Positions 45,880 through 55,174 of a stretch of DNA of 64,000 bases are shown piece after piece. Source of the stretch: Bacillota bacterium (GTDB taxonomy: Bacteria; Bacillota; Clostridia; Oscillospirales; Ruminococcaceae). The stretch spans positions 186,001 through 250,000 of the forward strand of contig JAEWWT010000014.1 in NCBI GenBank assembly GCA_023396225.1, read 5' to 3'. Each line of letters starts with the position of its first letter. The stretch's first letter is position 1. The notes below the pieces were generated by a model. It was not told where the DNA came from, ran no database searches, and was given only the letters and a program-made list of their open reading frames with translations. The translations under genes and the position numbers were made by a program.

Positions 45880-46020
45880 ATGAGTTGTGGATGTGGTTTT
45901 GGTAGAGGTAATAGCTGCTGTTGGATTATTATAATCCTTATCGTTCTCTGGTGCTGCTGCGGCAACGGATTTGGCTTTGCAGGCGACGCATGCGATAACA
46001 ATTGTGGCCCTTGCTGCTAA
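45880..46020 (+). CDS. Tiny Cys-rich membrane protein
   Basis: 46 residues with eleven cysteines: a short MSCGCGFGRGNSCC head, one hydrophobic stretch (WIIIILIVLW), a CCC cluster, and a Gly/Cys tail ending NNCGPCC. AAAGGAG sits eleven bases before the ATG and a strong terminator follows, so it is a real single-gene unit. Layout (Gly-rich head, single helix) recalls YjcZ-type sporulation peptides, but the cysteine content is unusual. Function unknown; metal binding or spore-coat crosslinking are guesses. Confidence 0.65.
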   Translation: MSCGCGFGRGNSCCWIIIILIVLWCCCGNGFGFAGDACDNNCGPCC

Positions 46021-46033
46021 TTCTTATCACGCT

Positions 46034-46064
46034 ATCCCTCCGAAATATCGGAGGGATTATTTTT
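46034..46064 (+). terminator. Terminator of the Cys-rich peptide gene
   Basis: Stem ATCCCTCCGA/TCGGAGGGAT with a 4-nt loop, followed by TATTTTTT. Confidence 0.9.
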
Positions 46065-46143
46065 TAATTTTAACCAAAAATCACTTGTATTTTACTAAAA
46101 TATATGTTAAAATATATAAAATCTTTACGAAAGAGTGATTTGT

Positions 46144-47016
46144 GTGGGTAAATTCTGCAACTATAAAATAGTAACTGATATTACATGTGACCTCCCATTT
46201 GAATACTATGAGAAAAATAATATAATTTGTCTTGAACTTACTTACTCAATTGACAATGTTGAATATACAAAATATACAGACATTTCAATCAAAGAATTTT
46301 ATGATAAAATGAGGAACGGTTCTGTAACCAAAACAGCGCAGATTCCTCCTGACGTTTATAAGAATGCTTTTGAAAATATTCTTAATGACGGATATAATAT
46401 TATATATCTTGCCTTTTCATCAGGTTTGTCAGGCGGTTTCAACAATGCAAGATTTACTGCTGAATCATTGTCAGAACTTTATCCTGAAAGAAAAATTGCT
46501 GTTATTGACAGCCTCTGTGCTTCTCTTGGTGAGGGTCTGCTTCTTGCAAAAGCTGTTCAGCTTCGTGACAATGGCGCTTCATTTGAAGAAGTTACAGAAT
46601 GGATTGAAAGTCATAAGCTTAATTTAGTCCACCTTTTTACTGTGGACGACCTTATGTTCCTTCACAGAGGCGGACGAGTATCAAAGGCATCTGCAATAGC
46701 AGGATCTTTGCTCGGTATTAAACCGGTACTTCATGTTGATAATGAAGGACATCTTATTCCTATTTCAAAGGTAAGAGGAAGAAAACAGGCACTTACCGAT
46801 ATTGTTGACCGTATGGAAAAGCTTATGGGTGATCACGATAACAGTCTTATTGCAATATCTCATGGTGACTGCCTTGAGGACGCAGAGTTCGTTGCATCTC
46901 TGATTAAAAAGAGGCTCCGAGTAAAAAATATTATTATTAACCATGTCGGAATGGTTATTGGCTCACATTCAGGTCCAGGCACAATTGCATTGTTCTTTGA
47001 AGGCGATAACAGGTAA
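46144..47016 (+). CDS. DegV-family fatty-acid-binding protein
   Basis: About 290 residues. DegV fold with the typical N-terminal IVTDITCDLPFEYYEKNNI, AQIPPDVYKNAFENIL, YLAFSSGLSGGFNNARFTAE and HRGGRVSKASAIAGSLLGIKP; C-terminal GSHSGPGTIALFF. These proteins bind acyl chains and can serve as FakB for fatty acid kinase, though no fakA is nearby. The start is non-ATG: GTG at 46144 fits AAAGAG best, and another GTG at 46135 is possible. A hairpin at about 47023-47051 follows the stop. Confidence 0.88.
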   Translation: MGKFCNYKIVTDITCDLPFEYYEKNNIICLELTYSIDNVEYTKYTDISIKEFYDKMRNGSVTKTAQIPPDVYKNAFENILNDGYNIIYLAFSSGLSGGFNNARFTAESLSELYPERKIAVIDSLCASLGEGLLLAKAVQLRDNGASFEEVTEWIESHKLNLVHLFTVDDLMFLHRGGRVSKASAIAGSLLGIKPVLHVDNEGHLIPISKVRGRKQALTDIVDRMEKLMGDHDNSLIAISHGDCLEDAEFVASLIKKRLRVKNIIINHVGMVIGSHSGPGTIALFFEGDNR

Positions 47017-47092
47017 TAATTTGAGGGTACCGTCCATTATGGATGGTACCCTTTAATATTTTTAAAAATATCTTATTTAATTCAGAAAAAAG

Positions 47093-47830
47093 TTATTCTT
47101 TGTACTCTTCATTAGTTCTTTCTTCATAAAACAAAATATCGTCATAAGAGGCAAGATCAGATATATCTGATTTATTGATTTCTACAAATAAACAATAGTA
47201 AGCCATATCATCGGTAAATGTTTCCGGACGGTAGCTTGGCAAAGTAATTTTAATTATTCCATCTTTCTTAATTGCATTTGCATGCTTTGTGTCATATTTT
47301 ATTGATCCTGTAATTTCTTGAATTGTTGTATAAAATAGCACTTTGTCTTTAAAATAATTTTCATCATAAACATAAAAATGTTCAAATACTCCGTTCACAT
47401 AATTTGGCTCTATAACCTCATTTATAAATTTTTCAAACTGCTCGTAACTATCAAAAACTCTGTCTTTATCATCAATTTTATTTTCAAAATAGTCACTTGA
47501 ATTATGTACAAATACGTTTATTTCAAGCATTTTTTCGGTTTCTATAATTTCTGTTTTATTTGTATTATCGTTTGATACTGTTTCAGATGGAAGTGGTTCA
47601 TGGATTTTACTGCTTTGGGTGACTTCTGTTGTTATGGTATTATCGCTTAATGTTGTTTCAGATGGAAGTGTTTCATGGACTTTACTGCTTTCGGTGGCTT
47701 CTGTTGTTACAATGTTATCGCTTAATGTAGTTTCTGTCTGAAGTGTTTCAACTGATTCTGAAGTCTTACAGCCAGTAAGATTACATGACAATATTATAGT
47801 TACTAACAAGAATGATAAAAACTTTTTCAT
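47093..47830 (-). CDS. Repeat-containing lipoprotein
   Basis: 245 residues. Signal peptide with lipobox NLTGC (lipidated Cys near 21), then three imperfect 25-residue Thr/Ser/Glu-rich repeats (for example TLPSETTLSDNTITTEVTQS) forming a flexible stalk, then a globular C-terminal domain of about 140 residues (FENKIDDKDRVFDSYEQFEKFI ... LPSYRPETFTDD region). No domain family recognised. Expected on the outer face of the membrane. Stop codon is overlapped by nothing; its own AAAGG site lies before the ATG. Confidence 0.7.
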   Translation of the reverse strand: MKKFLSFLLVTIILSCNLTGCKTSESVETLQTETTLSDNIVTTEATESSKVHETLPSETTLSDNTITTEVTQSSKIHEPLPSETVSNDNTNKTEIIETEKMLEINVFVHNSSDYFENKIDDKDRVFDSYEQFEKFINEVIEPNYVNGVFEHFYVYDENYFKDKVLFYTTIQEITGSIKYDTKHANAIKKDGIIKITLPSYRPETFTDDMAYYCLFVEINKSDISDLASYDDILFYEERTNEEYKE

Positions 47831-47902
47831 TTATGTATCCGCCTTTCAGGTTTATATATGCATTATACGTCATAATTTGGATATAGTCAACTATAATAAT
47901 AC

Positions 47903-47932
47903 CCTCTGTTATATGCACAACAGAGGGTAAAA
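47903..47932 (-). terminator. Terminator at the end of the tsaB operon
   Basis: TACCCTCTGTT pairs with AACAGAGGGTA (11 bp), immediately after the tsaB stop; the minus-strand tail is TTATTATAG, a modest T-run. Confidence 0.65.
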
Positions 47933-47933
47933 T

Positions 47934-48608
47934 TTAATTCGCTTTAAGATCTTTTTCAGCCTTGGTAATCTGTAAATATTCTGCATTGAGGTCATCAGGA
48001 GAAGTGAAATCTTTTTCAAATGCTGCAAAGCAAAGGCTTGAAGCAAGCTGTAGTCTTAAATGAGGAGGTGCAAGCAATATGTTCTCGACTTTTGAATTAT
48101 CACAGTATTCCTTTGCATAATCCCCTGTAATCATAACGTCCAAACCAATAGCTCCGATTATTTCGTTAAGCTGTTCAACTGAAATAACAGCATCCTCAGT
48201 AATTCTTTTTACACATACACCATCTGATTCAAAAACAGCAGCGTAAACAAGATTCAATCTTGCATGCATAACCGCACAAACTGCAGTCTTTATGCCCTTA
48301 AAGTTATATGCAAGTGATTCAAGAGTTGAAATTCCACAACACTTTTTATCAAGAGCAAAAGTCATTCCCTTTACGGCTGCAACTCCAATTCTCAATCCTG
48401 TATACGAACCCGGACCCTTTGCACATATAATTGCATCTACATCCTCTAAGGCAACATCTGCACATTCCAACACTCTGCTGCACACTGGCATTATCACCTG
48501 AGAATGTGTAAGCTTTGTCAGAACAGATGTCTGAGCAATAACTGTATCTTCACTGCAAAGAGCAACCGAAGCTGTTTTGCCTGAAGTATCTATTCCAAGT
48601 ATCAGCAA
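47934..48608 (-). CDS. tsaB: tRNA threonylcarbamoyladenosine biosynthesis protein TsaB
   Basis: Scaffold partner of TsaD in making t6A37 on ANN-decoding tRNAs. ASKHA-type N-terminus ILGIDTSGKTASVAL, then LTKLTHSQVIMPV and CAKGPGSYTGLRIGVAAVKGMTFAL. 224 residues. Overlaps tsaE by 7 bases and ends the operon. Confidence 0.93.
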   Translation of the reverse strand: MLILGIDTSGKTASVALCSEDTVIAQTSVLTKLTHSQVIMPVCSRVLECADVALEDVDAIICAKGPGSYTGLRIGVAAVKGMTFALDKKCCGISTLESLAYNFKGIKTAVCAVMHARLNLVYAAVFESDGVCVKRITEDAVISVEQLNEIIGAIGLDVMITGDYAKEYCDNSKVENILLAPPHLRLQLASSLCFAAFEKDFTSPDDLNAEYLQITKAEKDLKAN

Positions 48609-49030
48609 AAACGTTCATCTCCATCAACAGTAATAACTCTTGTGTCTTCATCGGCTCTTTCAGTATTTATCGTAATAGTATTGTCCGGAAGAAAATTTGA
48701 GATATTCTCCGACCATTCTATTACTATAACACTGCTGTCAGAAATATAGTCGTAAAATCCTGTAGTTTCAAGCGCTTCCTCGTTCAATATCCTGTACATA
48801 TCAAAATGATACAATGTAATATTTCCACGATACTCATTTACGAGAGAAAAAGTAGGTGAAAAAACCTCATCCGGAAGTCCAAGGCCCTGTGCAATACCCC
48901 TTGTCAGAGTAGTTTTGCCGGCTCCAAGACCTCCCTTATATGCAATAATATCTCCGCCTTTCAGCATAGATCCTATCTTTTTACCAAAATCTATGGTATC
49001 CTCAACAGATTTTGTTATCTCAGTAATCAT
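48602..49030 (-). CDS. tsaE: tRNA threonylcarbamoyladenosine biosynthesis ATPase TsaE
   Basis: 142-residue P-loop protein: Walker A GGLGAGKTTLTRGIAQGLG, FSPTFSLVNEY and FDMYRI, VIEWSENI. It drives product release from the TsaB-TsaD complex. It overlaps the GNAT gene upstream by 11 bases and tsaB downstream by 7, so translation of the three is coupled. Confidence 0.93.
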   Translation of the reverse strand: MITEITKSVEDTIDFGKKIGSMLKGGDIIAYKGGLGAGKTTLTRGIAQGLGLPDEVFSPTFSLVNEYRGNITLYHFDMYRILNEEALETTGFYDYISDSSVIVIEWSENISNFLPDNTITINTERADEDTRVITVDGDERFC

Positions 49031-49838
49031 CCTTCACCTCAACGGAAACAACCCGAAAACTTTCACAGAAAAATTTGATATCGTCATCCTCAAGAGAACG
49101 GATCAGATATTTTTTATGCTCATCCTGAACTTTTAGCTCATCCGTTTTTGTAATATCAAAACCAAATAAAGGTGTTCTTATTCCCTTACATCCAATTTCA
49201 AAATCACTTACGTTTTCAAACGTAATGTCAACAGTGAATTCAATTGTATCCGATGTACCAAAACGCATAGAAACACATGGTATTTCTATGCCTCCAAGCT
49301 TCACACCTGAATAATATCTGAATTCACCAAACCAATCAAAGTTAAACCAATAAAAATCCTTATCAATATCTGAAATCTGTTCAATACCATAAATACCACC
49401 GAAATGATTGAGCAATGTACATGGTTCCTGAAGAGGTTCTACACATTTTCTCATTCCCATAGAAAATCTCTCAAACCCAAGCGACTCATACCATGAAATC
49501 AAACTGTCTTCACAGCACAATTGAACATTCATCCTGAAATTTCCAGACTGGCAGTAATATACCAACCTGTTGACAATTTCAGCACCAATGCCATGTCTCC
49601 TGTATCTTTCCCTGACACAAAGTCCGCTTAATACAGCCACGGTAGTTCCATCTGATACTACCCTACCAAGTCCGACAAGTACAAGGCCATCGTATGCATA
49701 AACAGAATAAAAACTGTTATGTACTGCCTTATCAATTTCCTCGTCGGTATAACCCGGAAGCTGATACCATTTCAAAGACATATAAAGTCTTTGAGTGTCT
49801 CCGTCATCTCTCGGTTCAGAGAAATACTCAATATCCAT
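49020..49838 (-). CDS. GNAT acetyltransferase with extra C-terminal domain
   Basis: 272 residues. Residues 1-140 are a GNAT domain with the acetyl-CoA loop VLSGLCVRERYRRHGIGAEI and ESLGFERFSMGM. The remaining 130 residues (EQISDIDKDFYWFNFDWFGE, then beta-rich sequence) are not part of a standard GNAT and I do not recognise them. Overlaps tsaE. RimI often accompanies tsaB and tsaE, but this is longer and not clearly RimI, so substrate is open. Confidence 0.78.
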   Translation of the reverse strand: MDIEYFSEPRDDGDTQRLYMSLKWYQLPGYTDEEIDKAVHNSFYSVYAYDGLVLVGLGRVVSDGTTVAVLSGLCVRERYRRHGIGAEIVNRLVYYCQSGNFRMNVQLCCEDSLISWYESLGFERFSMGMRKCVEPLQEPCTLLNHFGGIYGIEQISDIDKDFYWFNFDWFGEFRYYSGVKLGGIEIPCVSMRFGTSDTIEFTVDITFENVSDFEIGCKGIRTPLFGFDITKTDELKVQDEHKKYLIRSLEDDDIKFFCESFRVVSVEVKDDY

Positions 49839-49853
49839 ACAAATCGCCCCTTG

Positions 49854-50744
49854 CTAATTTACAATTCGCGTACCGATATTATCTATATGAAGTTCGTGTA
49901 CCTCCCAGGTGTTAAGACCCATGTTGTCAAGAGCAAATCTTAGTTTTCCACAGAAGAATTCATTATCTGCGTCAACTATTGCCATAAGTGAAGGACCAGC
50001 CCCACTCATATATGATGCATACGCACCAAGGCTGTATGCAATGTCAAAAACATCCCTGCCATGTGGAATAAGTTCCATTCTGTAAGGCTGATGCAATCTG
50101 TCGTGAACAGCAGTACGAAGATTTTCATACTTTCCTGTAAGAAGTGAAGAAGAGAAAAGTGCTGCTCTTGAAAGGTTATAAACCGCATCCTTGTGCGAAA
50201 CTTCCTTAGGAAGACAAGCTCTTGCCTTTTCCGTTTTCAGTTCAAAATCAGGAATAACAACAACAAATTTGAGTGTTGTAAAAACCTCCTGCTTAACCCA
50301 ATGAACATCCTTTCCGTCAAAAACAGCAGTTACAATTCCACCCAGAAGTGCAGGTGCAGTATTATCAGGGTGACCCTCTATCTGTGCAGAAAGATTTACA
50401 AGTTCATTTAATGTCAACGGCTCACCCATAAGATTGTTTGCACCGACAAGACCTGCAATTATGCAGGCAGACGAACTTCCAAGTCCCCTAGCCATTGGGA
50501 TATTATTTACCTGTTCAATCTTTAGTCCCTTGAACTGACGTCCGCATATATTGAACAGCGTCTTAGCAGTTGCATAAACAAGATTACTTTCATCTGACGG
50601 AACAGGTGTATTGTCAAGCGAGGTAATATGAATGCCATCTGCTTCATCTATATTGACATAATTATAAAAGCTAAGCGCAAGACCAAGAGCATCAAAGCCT
50701 GCTCCTAGATTTGCGCTGGTAGCAGGAATTTGTATCTTAACCAT
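49854..50744 (-). CDS. thrB: Homoserine kinase
   Basis: GHMP kinase making O-phosphohomoserine for threonine. N-terminal IPATSANLGAGFDALGLAL, ATP loop IPMARGLGSSSACIIAGL, and the C-terminal GAYASYMSGAGPSLMAI. 296 residues. It follows hom by 6 bases with TTAAGAATTA before the ATG; no threonine synthase gene is adjacent. Confidence 0.94.
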   Translation of the reverse strand: MVKIQIPATSANLGAGFDALGLALSFYNYVNIDEADGIHITSLDNTPVPSDESNLVYATAKTLFNICGRQFKGLKIEQVNNIPMARGLGSSSACIIAGLVGANNLMGEPLTLNELVNLSAQIEGHPDNTAPALLGGIVTAVFDGKDVHWVKQEVFTTLKFVVVIPDFELKTEKARACLPKEVSHKDAVYNLSRAALFSSSLLTGKYENLRTAVHDRLHQPYRMELIPHGRDVFDIAYSLGAYASYMSGAGPSLMAIVDADNEFFCGKLRFALDNMGLNTWEVHELHIDNIGTRIVN

Positions 50745-50750
50745 TAATTC

Positions 50751-51977
50751 TTACAGCTCCAAAACGCGAATTTTTCCGAGGACTTTACAATTAAGCTTTT
50801 CAATTCTTTCGTCAATTTCTTTTTCAACAAAGTTTGGAGTAATAAATGCTTTTTCGGAAGCAGTAGCATTTTCTCTTTCAATGAACTCAACTTTGCCAAA
50901 GACATTTTCAATTACATCAGCGGAAACTCCGTCTGTTCTGACATACATACTGAGAATATCATTTCTGTAATCCTCAATAAAGCTGTTATCAGTGCTGTCC
51001 TCCCATTTCTGAGAAACAGAAGTACCACTCATCTTCACGGCATCAATAATATCTGCAACAACAGCGCTTGCTGTCGGCATTTTTCCGGCGCCGCGACCAT
51101 AGAACATAACCTCATCGATAGCATCGCCGAAAACCATTATAGCATTGAATACATCTGATACATTTGCAAGCTGTATAGCGTTGCATACAAATGCAGGACT
51201 TACTATAGGAAGGATCTTGCCGTTTTCAAGCTTCTTTACTGAGCCGATAAGTTTAATCTTTCCGCCCCAGTTTTCGGCATATTCAATATCTTCAACAGTA
51301 AGCTTTGTAATTCCTTCACAGTGAACCCAATCAGGATATACGTGCTTACCGAAAGCAAGTGAAGCAAGGATACAGATTTTTCTGCATGCATCATGCCCCT
51401 CAATATCGGCAGTCGGATCACTTTCAGCATAACCAAGTTTTTGAGCAAGAGCAAGAGCATCATTAAATGCCATCTGCTCATTTACCATCTTTGTAATAAT
51501 AAAATTAGTTGTCCCGTTAAGAATACCTGCAACTGCAGTAATTTCATTAGCAGCAAGGCACTGATGAATCGGTCTGATTATTGGAATAGCTCCGCCTGTA
51601 GATGCTTCAAAAAGGAAATTACAATTATTATCAGCAGCAAGCTTCAAAAGCTCTGCACCTTTTTCCGCAACAAGCTCCTTATTGGAAGTTACAACACTCT
51701 TTCCCTTTGCAAGGCATGACTTGACATAGTTATAAGCAAATGTTACTCCACCAAGAACTTCAGCAACAACAGTTACTTCATCATCATTAAGAATATCGTT
51801 AATATCCTTAGTAAATTTTTCATGATACGGTGCATCAGGAAAATCTCTTAAATCCAAAACATACTTTACTTCAATATCATTGCCGGATTTTTTAGAAATA
51901 CTGTCTCTGTTCTTGATAAGCAGTTCGACAGTTCCTGAACCGACAACTCCGTGTCCCAATACGGCTACTTTTGACAT
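50751..51977 (-). CDS. hom: Homoserine dehydrogenase
   Basis: Reduces aspartate semialdehyde to homoserine. NAD(P) loop VAVLGHGVVGSGTVELL, catalytic core GGVTFAYN, FEASTGGAIPIIRP, GILNGTTNFIITKM, and LGYAESDPTADIEGHDACRK; a C-terminal ACT domain (YVRTDGVSADVIENVFGKVEF) for threonine feedback. 408 residues. AAGGAG precedes the ATG at 51977. Confidence 0.95.
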   Translation of the reverse strand: MSKVAVLGHGVVGSGTVELLIKNRDSISKKSGNDIEVKYVLDLRDFPDAPYHEKFTKDINDILNDDEVTVVAEVLGGVTFAYNYVKSCLAKGKSVVTSNKELVAEKGAELLKLAADNNCNFLFEASTGGAIPIIRPIHQCLAANEITAVAGILNGTTNFIITKMVNEQMAFNDALALAQKLGYAESDPTADIEGHDACRKICILASLAFGKHVYPDWVHCEGITKLTVEDIEYAENWGGKIKLIGSVKKLENGKILPIVSPAFVCNAIQLANVSDVFNAIMVFGDAIDEVMFYGRGAGKMPTASAVVADIIDAVKMSGTSVSQKWEDSTDNSFIEDYRNDILSMYVRTDGVSADVIENVFGKVEFIERENATASEKAFITPNFVEKEIDERIEKLNCKVLGKIRVLEL

Positions 51978-51998
51978 ATTCAAAACTCCTTGTAAAAA

Positions 51999-52439
51999 TT
52001 ATTCTCCTGAAATCAGACGGTATTCCACCACACCGTACATTTCTGCAAACAAAGTGTTTACATCATACGATTCGATTGACTGACCATTCAGCCGCACGGT
52101 AACAGTTACCGAAGCGACCCCGTCAATCGGGATATTCTGATTTACGGTAAGTATGTTTGCACCCTGAGAATGAAGTTTTGAAAGAACTGATGCCAGAACT
52201 CCGGGTTCATCCTTAAGAACAATATAGAAAGTAATAATTTTCTGAGTTAGCTTTTCATTATAAGTAAAAACAAAATCCTTATACTTATAAAAAGCACTTC
52301 TTGAAATGCCGATCTTCTTGCAAACAGATGCAGAACTCTTTTCCTCACCGCATGCAAGCAGTTTCTTTGCTTCTATTACTTTTGTGAAAATCTCAGGCAA
52401 TACTTCTGTGCTGACAACAACATATTTGGAATTACCCAT
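51999..52439 (-). CDS. ACT-domain protein (PheB-like), regulatory
   Basis: 146 residues. The first half has a helix-turn-helix-like stretch (SSASVCKKIGISRSAFYKYKD); the second is an ACT domain (FYIVLKDEPGVLASVLSKL, GANILTVNQNIP). This is the UPF0735/PheB family, common before hom in clostridia, probably an amino-acid-sensing regulator of the operon. Separated from hom by 21 bases. Confidence 0.85.
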   Translation of the reverse strand: MGNSKYVVVSTEVLPEIFTKVIEAKKLLACGEEKSSASVCKKIGISRSAFYKYKDFVFTYNEKLTQKIITFYIVLKDEPGVLASVLSKLHSQGANILTVNQNIPIDGVASVTVTVRLNGQSIESYDVNTLFAEMYGVVEYRLISGE

Positions 52440-52507
52440 AACATCACCCCTATCAGACTATTAAAACAGTCCGTCAGATACAAACATGTGTATTTAATCC
52501 AAATACA

Positions 52508-52537
52508 ATAATAGCACATTACATATTTGTTTGTCAA
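52508..52537 (-). promoter_or_regulatory. Promoter of the ACT-hom-thrB-tsa operon
   Basis: Minus strand TTGACA (52537-52532), 18-nt spacer, TATTAT (52513-52508), about 70 bases before the first start codon. Confidence 0.65.
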
Positions 52538-52605
52538 GTTTGCACTTATTCAGAAATATGTATAAATCCCTTCGATTTTACAATATAATAAACAAAAAAT
52601 ATCAG

Positions 52606-53796
52606 TTATTGCTCCGAAAAATAAAAATCAAGCAATAAATTAACCATACGACCATAACTTTGCTTACCGTCAGACACGCCGTTTAACTTAAGTGAAGTAT
52701 CAATTGCTGTATCTGAAAAAGCAGATGCTTTCTCAGACGGAAAAATAGATTCTTCTTCTATTTGATCAATAATACTTTGTTCAACAAATATATTATCTTC
52801 CCAGACCTGCTCGTCTACTGAAGACCATAACCTGTTGATGGTTTCCTGATCACCGTATGTTCTTATTTCTCCAAGAACATAATTGAATGCGGAAAGATAT
52901 CCGCTGTATCTGAAATAATCGTTATCATAACTGATACAAGCTACATATGACAAAAAATTAGCTTCATCCTCCTGAATATAACCCTTGAGGTGAGAATACT
53001 CATGACAAATGGTATCAGCAAAATTTGCAGGATACATATTTGCATTATAATTAGCCTCAAGCGTAAAAGGATAGTATACCCCCGCAAGATCCATCTGAGT
53101 CATTAGGTCAGAAAAAATCATCGCCTTTGCATCAGGATAATATCCTTTCAGCATCGGGAATGTATTGCTTATATTATTCATTGCATTTTCTGCTTTGTCA
53201 TAAAGGTCATCCGGAACAATAACTCTGCCGTTCTGGTCACGGTCAACCCTTGCTGAATAATAATTCACTCCGTCAATAACTATTTCGCCTAACTGAACCA
53301 ACTGTTCAAAATCATGTTCACTTCCCCCCCCGTAAAGTGTTTCGGATACAGGAGTACAATGATACATTATAAAACAGTTCATAGTTTCAGTAGCCAAAAT
53401 ATATGTAAATACCCAAAGCATAAACATGCCTGTAAATCTTAGTATGCGCTTTCTTTTCTTTTTTAAAATTATCATACAGATAATGAACGAAAGCGGTCCG
53501 ACCAGCAGAATCAGTATTCCAAGAACAATAAGAATTTCACCAAGTGAAAAAGGAATTGCTCCTGTCAGTCTTGCAACTGTATTATTTATAAGTGGAAAAA
53601 CATTACCTGAATACCAATCTGAAAAATCAATACTGACCCATGAAATTACATTCAGTATCAACATTACAGCAATCAGAATTAGCGCGGTAAAAAGAGGAAC
53701 TCTGCTTTTCTTTTTTATGTATACATTTGCTGTCTGATTGTCGGAAAATTCCATGCGGCGTTCTTTTTCAAGCAGACCGCTGCTGTTAGTATGCAT
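52606..53796 (-). CDS. DUF3810-type membrane protein with metalloprotease-like motif
   Basis: 396 residues. Basic N-terminal tail, three membrane helices (about residues 30-135), then a long outer domain with CHEYSHLKGYIQEDEANFLSY, an HExxH zinc motif with a downstream Glu as in gluzincins. Resembles DUF3810, whose members are thought to be membrane metallopeptidases. AAGGAG precedes the ATG at 53796. Stands alone. Role unknown. Confidence 0.75.
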   Translation of the reverse strand: MHTNSSGLLEKERRMEFSDNQTANVYIKKKSRVPLFTALILIAVMLILNVISWVSIDFSDWYSGNVFPLINNTVARLTGAIPFSLGEILIVLGILILLVGPLSFIICMIILKKKRKRILRFTGMFMLWVFTYILATETMNCFIMYHCTPVSETLYGGGSEHDFEQLVQLGEIVIDGVNYYSARVDRDQNGRVIVPDDLYDKAENAMNNISNTFPMLKGYYPDAKAMIFSDLMTQMDLAGVYYPFTLEANYNANMYPANFADTICHEYSHLKGYIQEDEANFLSYVACISYDNDYFRYSGYLSAFNYVLGEIRTYGDQETINRLWSSVDEQVWEDNIFVEQSIIDQIEEESIFPSEKASAFSDTAIDTSLKLNGVSDGKQSYGRMVNLLLDFYFSEQ

Positions 53797-53933
53797 AAAA
53801 AGCTCCTTACATTAATAAATTAATTGTTTATATTATACAGCCTTTAAGACATTTTTTCAATAATAATATCAAAATATTATAAATTTCGTCAAACATTACA
53901 ATGTTTATAAATATAATATATCAATACCGTATA

Positions 53934-53961
53934 TTGACAAGCTATTTTATAAAAATATAAT
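53934..53961 (+). promoter_or_regulatory. Promoter of nadA
   Basis: TTGACA (53934-53939), 16-nt spacer, TATAAT (53956-53961). It implies a 5' leader of about 200 bases before nadA, AT-rich, with a hairpin TGCTTTT/AAAAGCA (54138-54156) between the AAAGGAG (54128-54134) and the ATG. The rest of 53797-54165 shows nothing else. Confidence 0.6.
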
Positions 53962-54165
53962 GTATCAAATATTGCAATTTTTTATCTTATCCTGTCTAAA
54001 ATTGTTGTGTATTATCATATCTTGATTTTTACTCCCTGCTATTATATAATTATAATATAAACTAAAATTACATTTAAAGCGATTTTGCAAAATAAATAAA
54101 ACCAACTGATTAATAAAAAAGGTTACGAAAGGAGAATTGCTTTTCAACGAAAAGCATATTTTATT

Positions 54166-55077
54166 ATGGTAAATGATATAAAGCAGCGGATTCTCAAGCT
54201 AAAAAAAGAAAAGAGCATTACAATACTTGCTCATGCATATCAATCTGAAGATATACTTGAGGTTGCTGATTACACAGGAGATTCATTTCAGTTGTCAGTA
54301 ATGGCTAAGGAAGATAACAACCCTACTTGCATTATGTGCGGAGTACACTTCATGGCTGAAACATGTAAAATCCTCTCACCACATAAAAAGGTTATTCTTG
54401 CTGCACCACATGCCGGATGTCCTATGGCTGAGCAGTTCAAACCGGAAGATATAATCAGATATAAAGAAGAAAATCCGGATTGTGCAGTTGTCTGTTATAT
54501 AAACACTACGGCTGAGCTTAAGGCAGTCTGTGATGTATGCGTAACATCTGCTTCAGCTGTCAAGATATGCAAAAACCTTGAAAACAAGAACATACTGTTC
54601 ATTCCTGACATTAATCTTGGCTCATATGTTGCTTCACAGCTTCCTGAGAAAAACATTGTGCTGATTGAGGGCGGATGTCCTGTACACGCTTCAGTTACGG
54701 AAGATGAAGCAATTGCTGTTAAGAAAGAACATCCAGACGCAGAATTGCTTGTTCATCCTGAATGTAGTCCTGATGTTGTCAAGCATGCTGACTATGTTGG
54801 CTCAACAACTGCAATTATGAGTTATGCTGAAAAGTCTGATAAAAATGAATTCATAATCGGAACAGAGCTTTCAATTGTTGAACATCTTCAATTTGCTTGT
54901 CCTGATAAGAAATTCTTTGCTCTTTCAAAGAAACTGATATGTCATGATATGAAACTGACAACGCTTTTTGATGTATATAATGCAATCACAGGCAAGGGTG
55001 GTCTTGAAATTGAAATGAGCGATGAGCTTATAAGAAAATCGTCAGTCTGTATTGATAAAATGCTCGAACTTGGATAA
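54166..55077 (+). CDS. nadA: Quinolinate synthase
   Basis: Makes quinolinate from iminoaspartate and dihydroxyacetone phosphate for NAD. 303 residues. The three conserved Cys that bind the 4Fe-4S cluster are in CGVHFMAETCKIL, CVTSASAV and VHPECSPDV; LAHAYQ, GDSFQLS, FIPDINLGSYV and GGCPVHASV are conserved. No nadB or nadC lies next to it. The ATG lacks a close ribosome site, see the leader hairpin. Confidence 0.95.
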   Translation: MVNDIKQRILKLKKEKSITILAHAYQSEDILEVADYTGDSFQLSVMAKEDNNPTCIMCGVHFMAETCKILSPHKKVILAAPHAGCPMAEQFKPEDIIRYKEENPDCAVVCYINTTAELKAVCDVCVTSASAVKICKNLENKNILFIPDINLGSYVASQLPEKNIVLIEGGCPVHASVTEDEAIAVKKEHPDAELLVHPECSPDVVKHADYVGSTTAIMSYAEKSDKNEFIIGTELSIVEHLQFACPDKKFFALSKKLICHDMKLTTLFDVYNAITGKGGLEIEMSDELIRKSSVCIDKMLELG

Positions 55078-55084
55078 GAATATT

Positions 55085-55134
55085 GTTTTGAGGTTGTATA
55101 CATATGGAAATGTATACAACCTCAAAACTTTTTT
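55085..55134 (+). terminator. Terminator of nadA
   Basis: Perfect 19-bp stem GTTTTGAGGTTGTATACAT / ATGTATACAACCTCAAAAC with a 6-nt loop and a T-run after it. Confidence 0.93.
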
Positions 55135-55174
55135 ATGAAACGATATAAAATTATTAAGTATTTCGCTTAAACTA

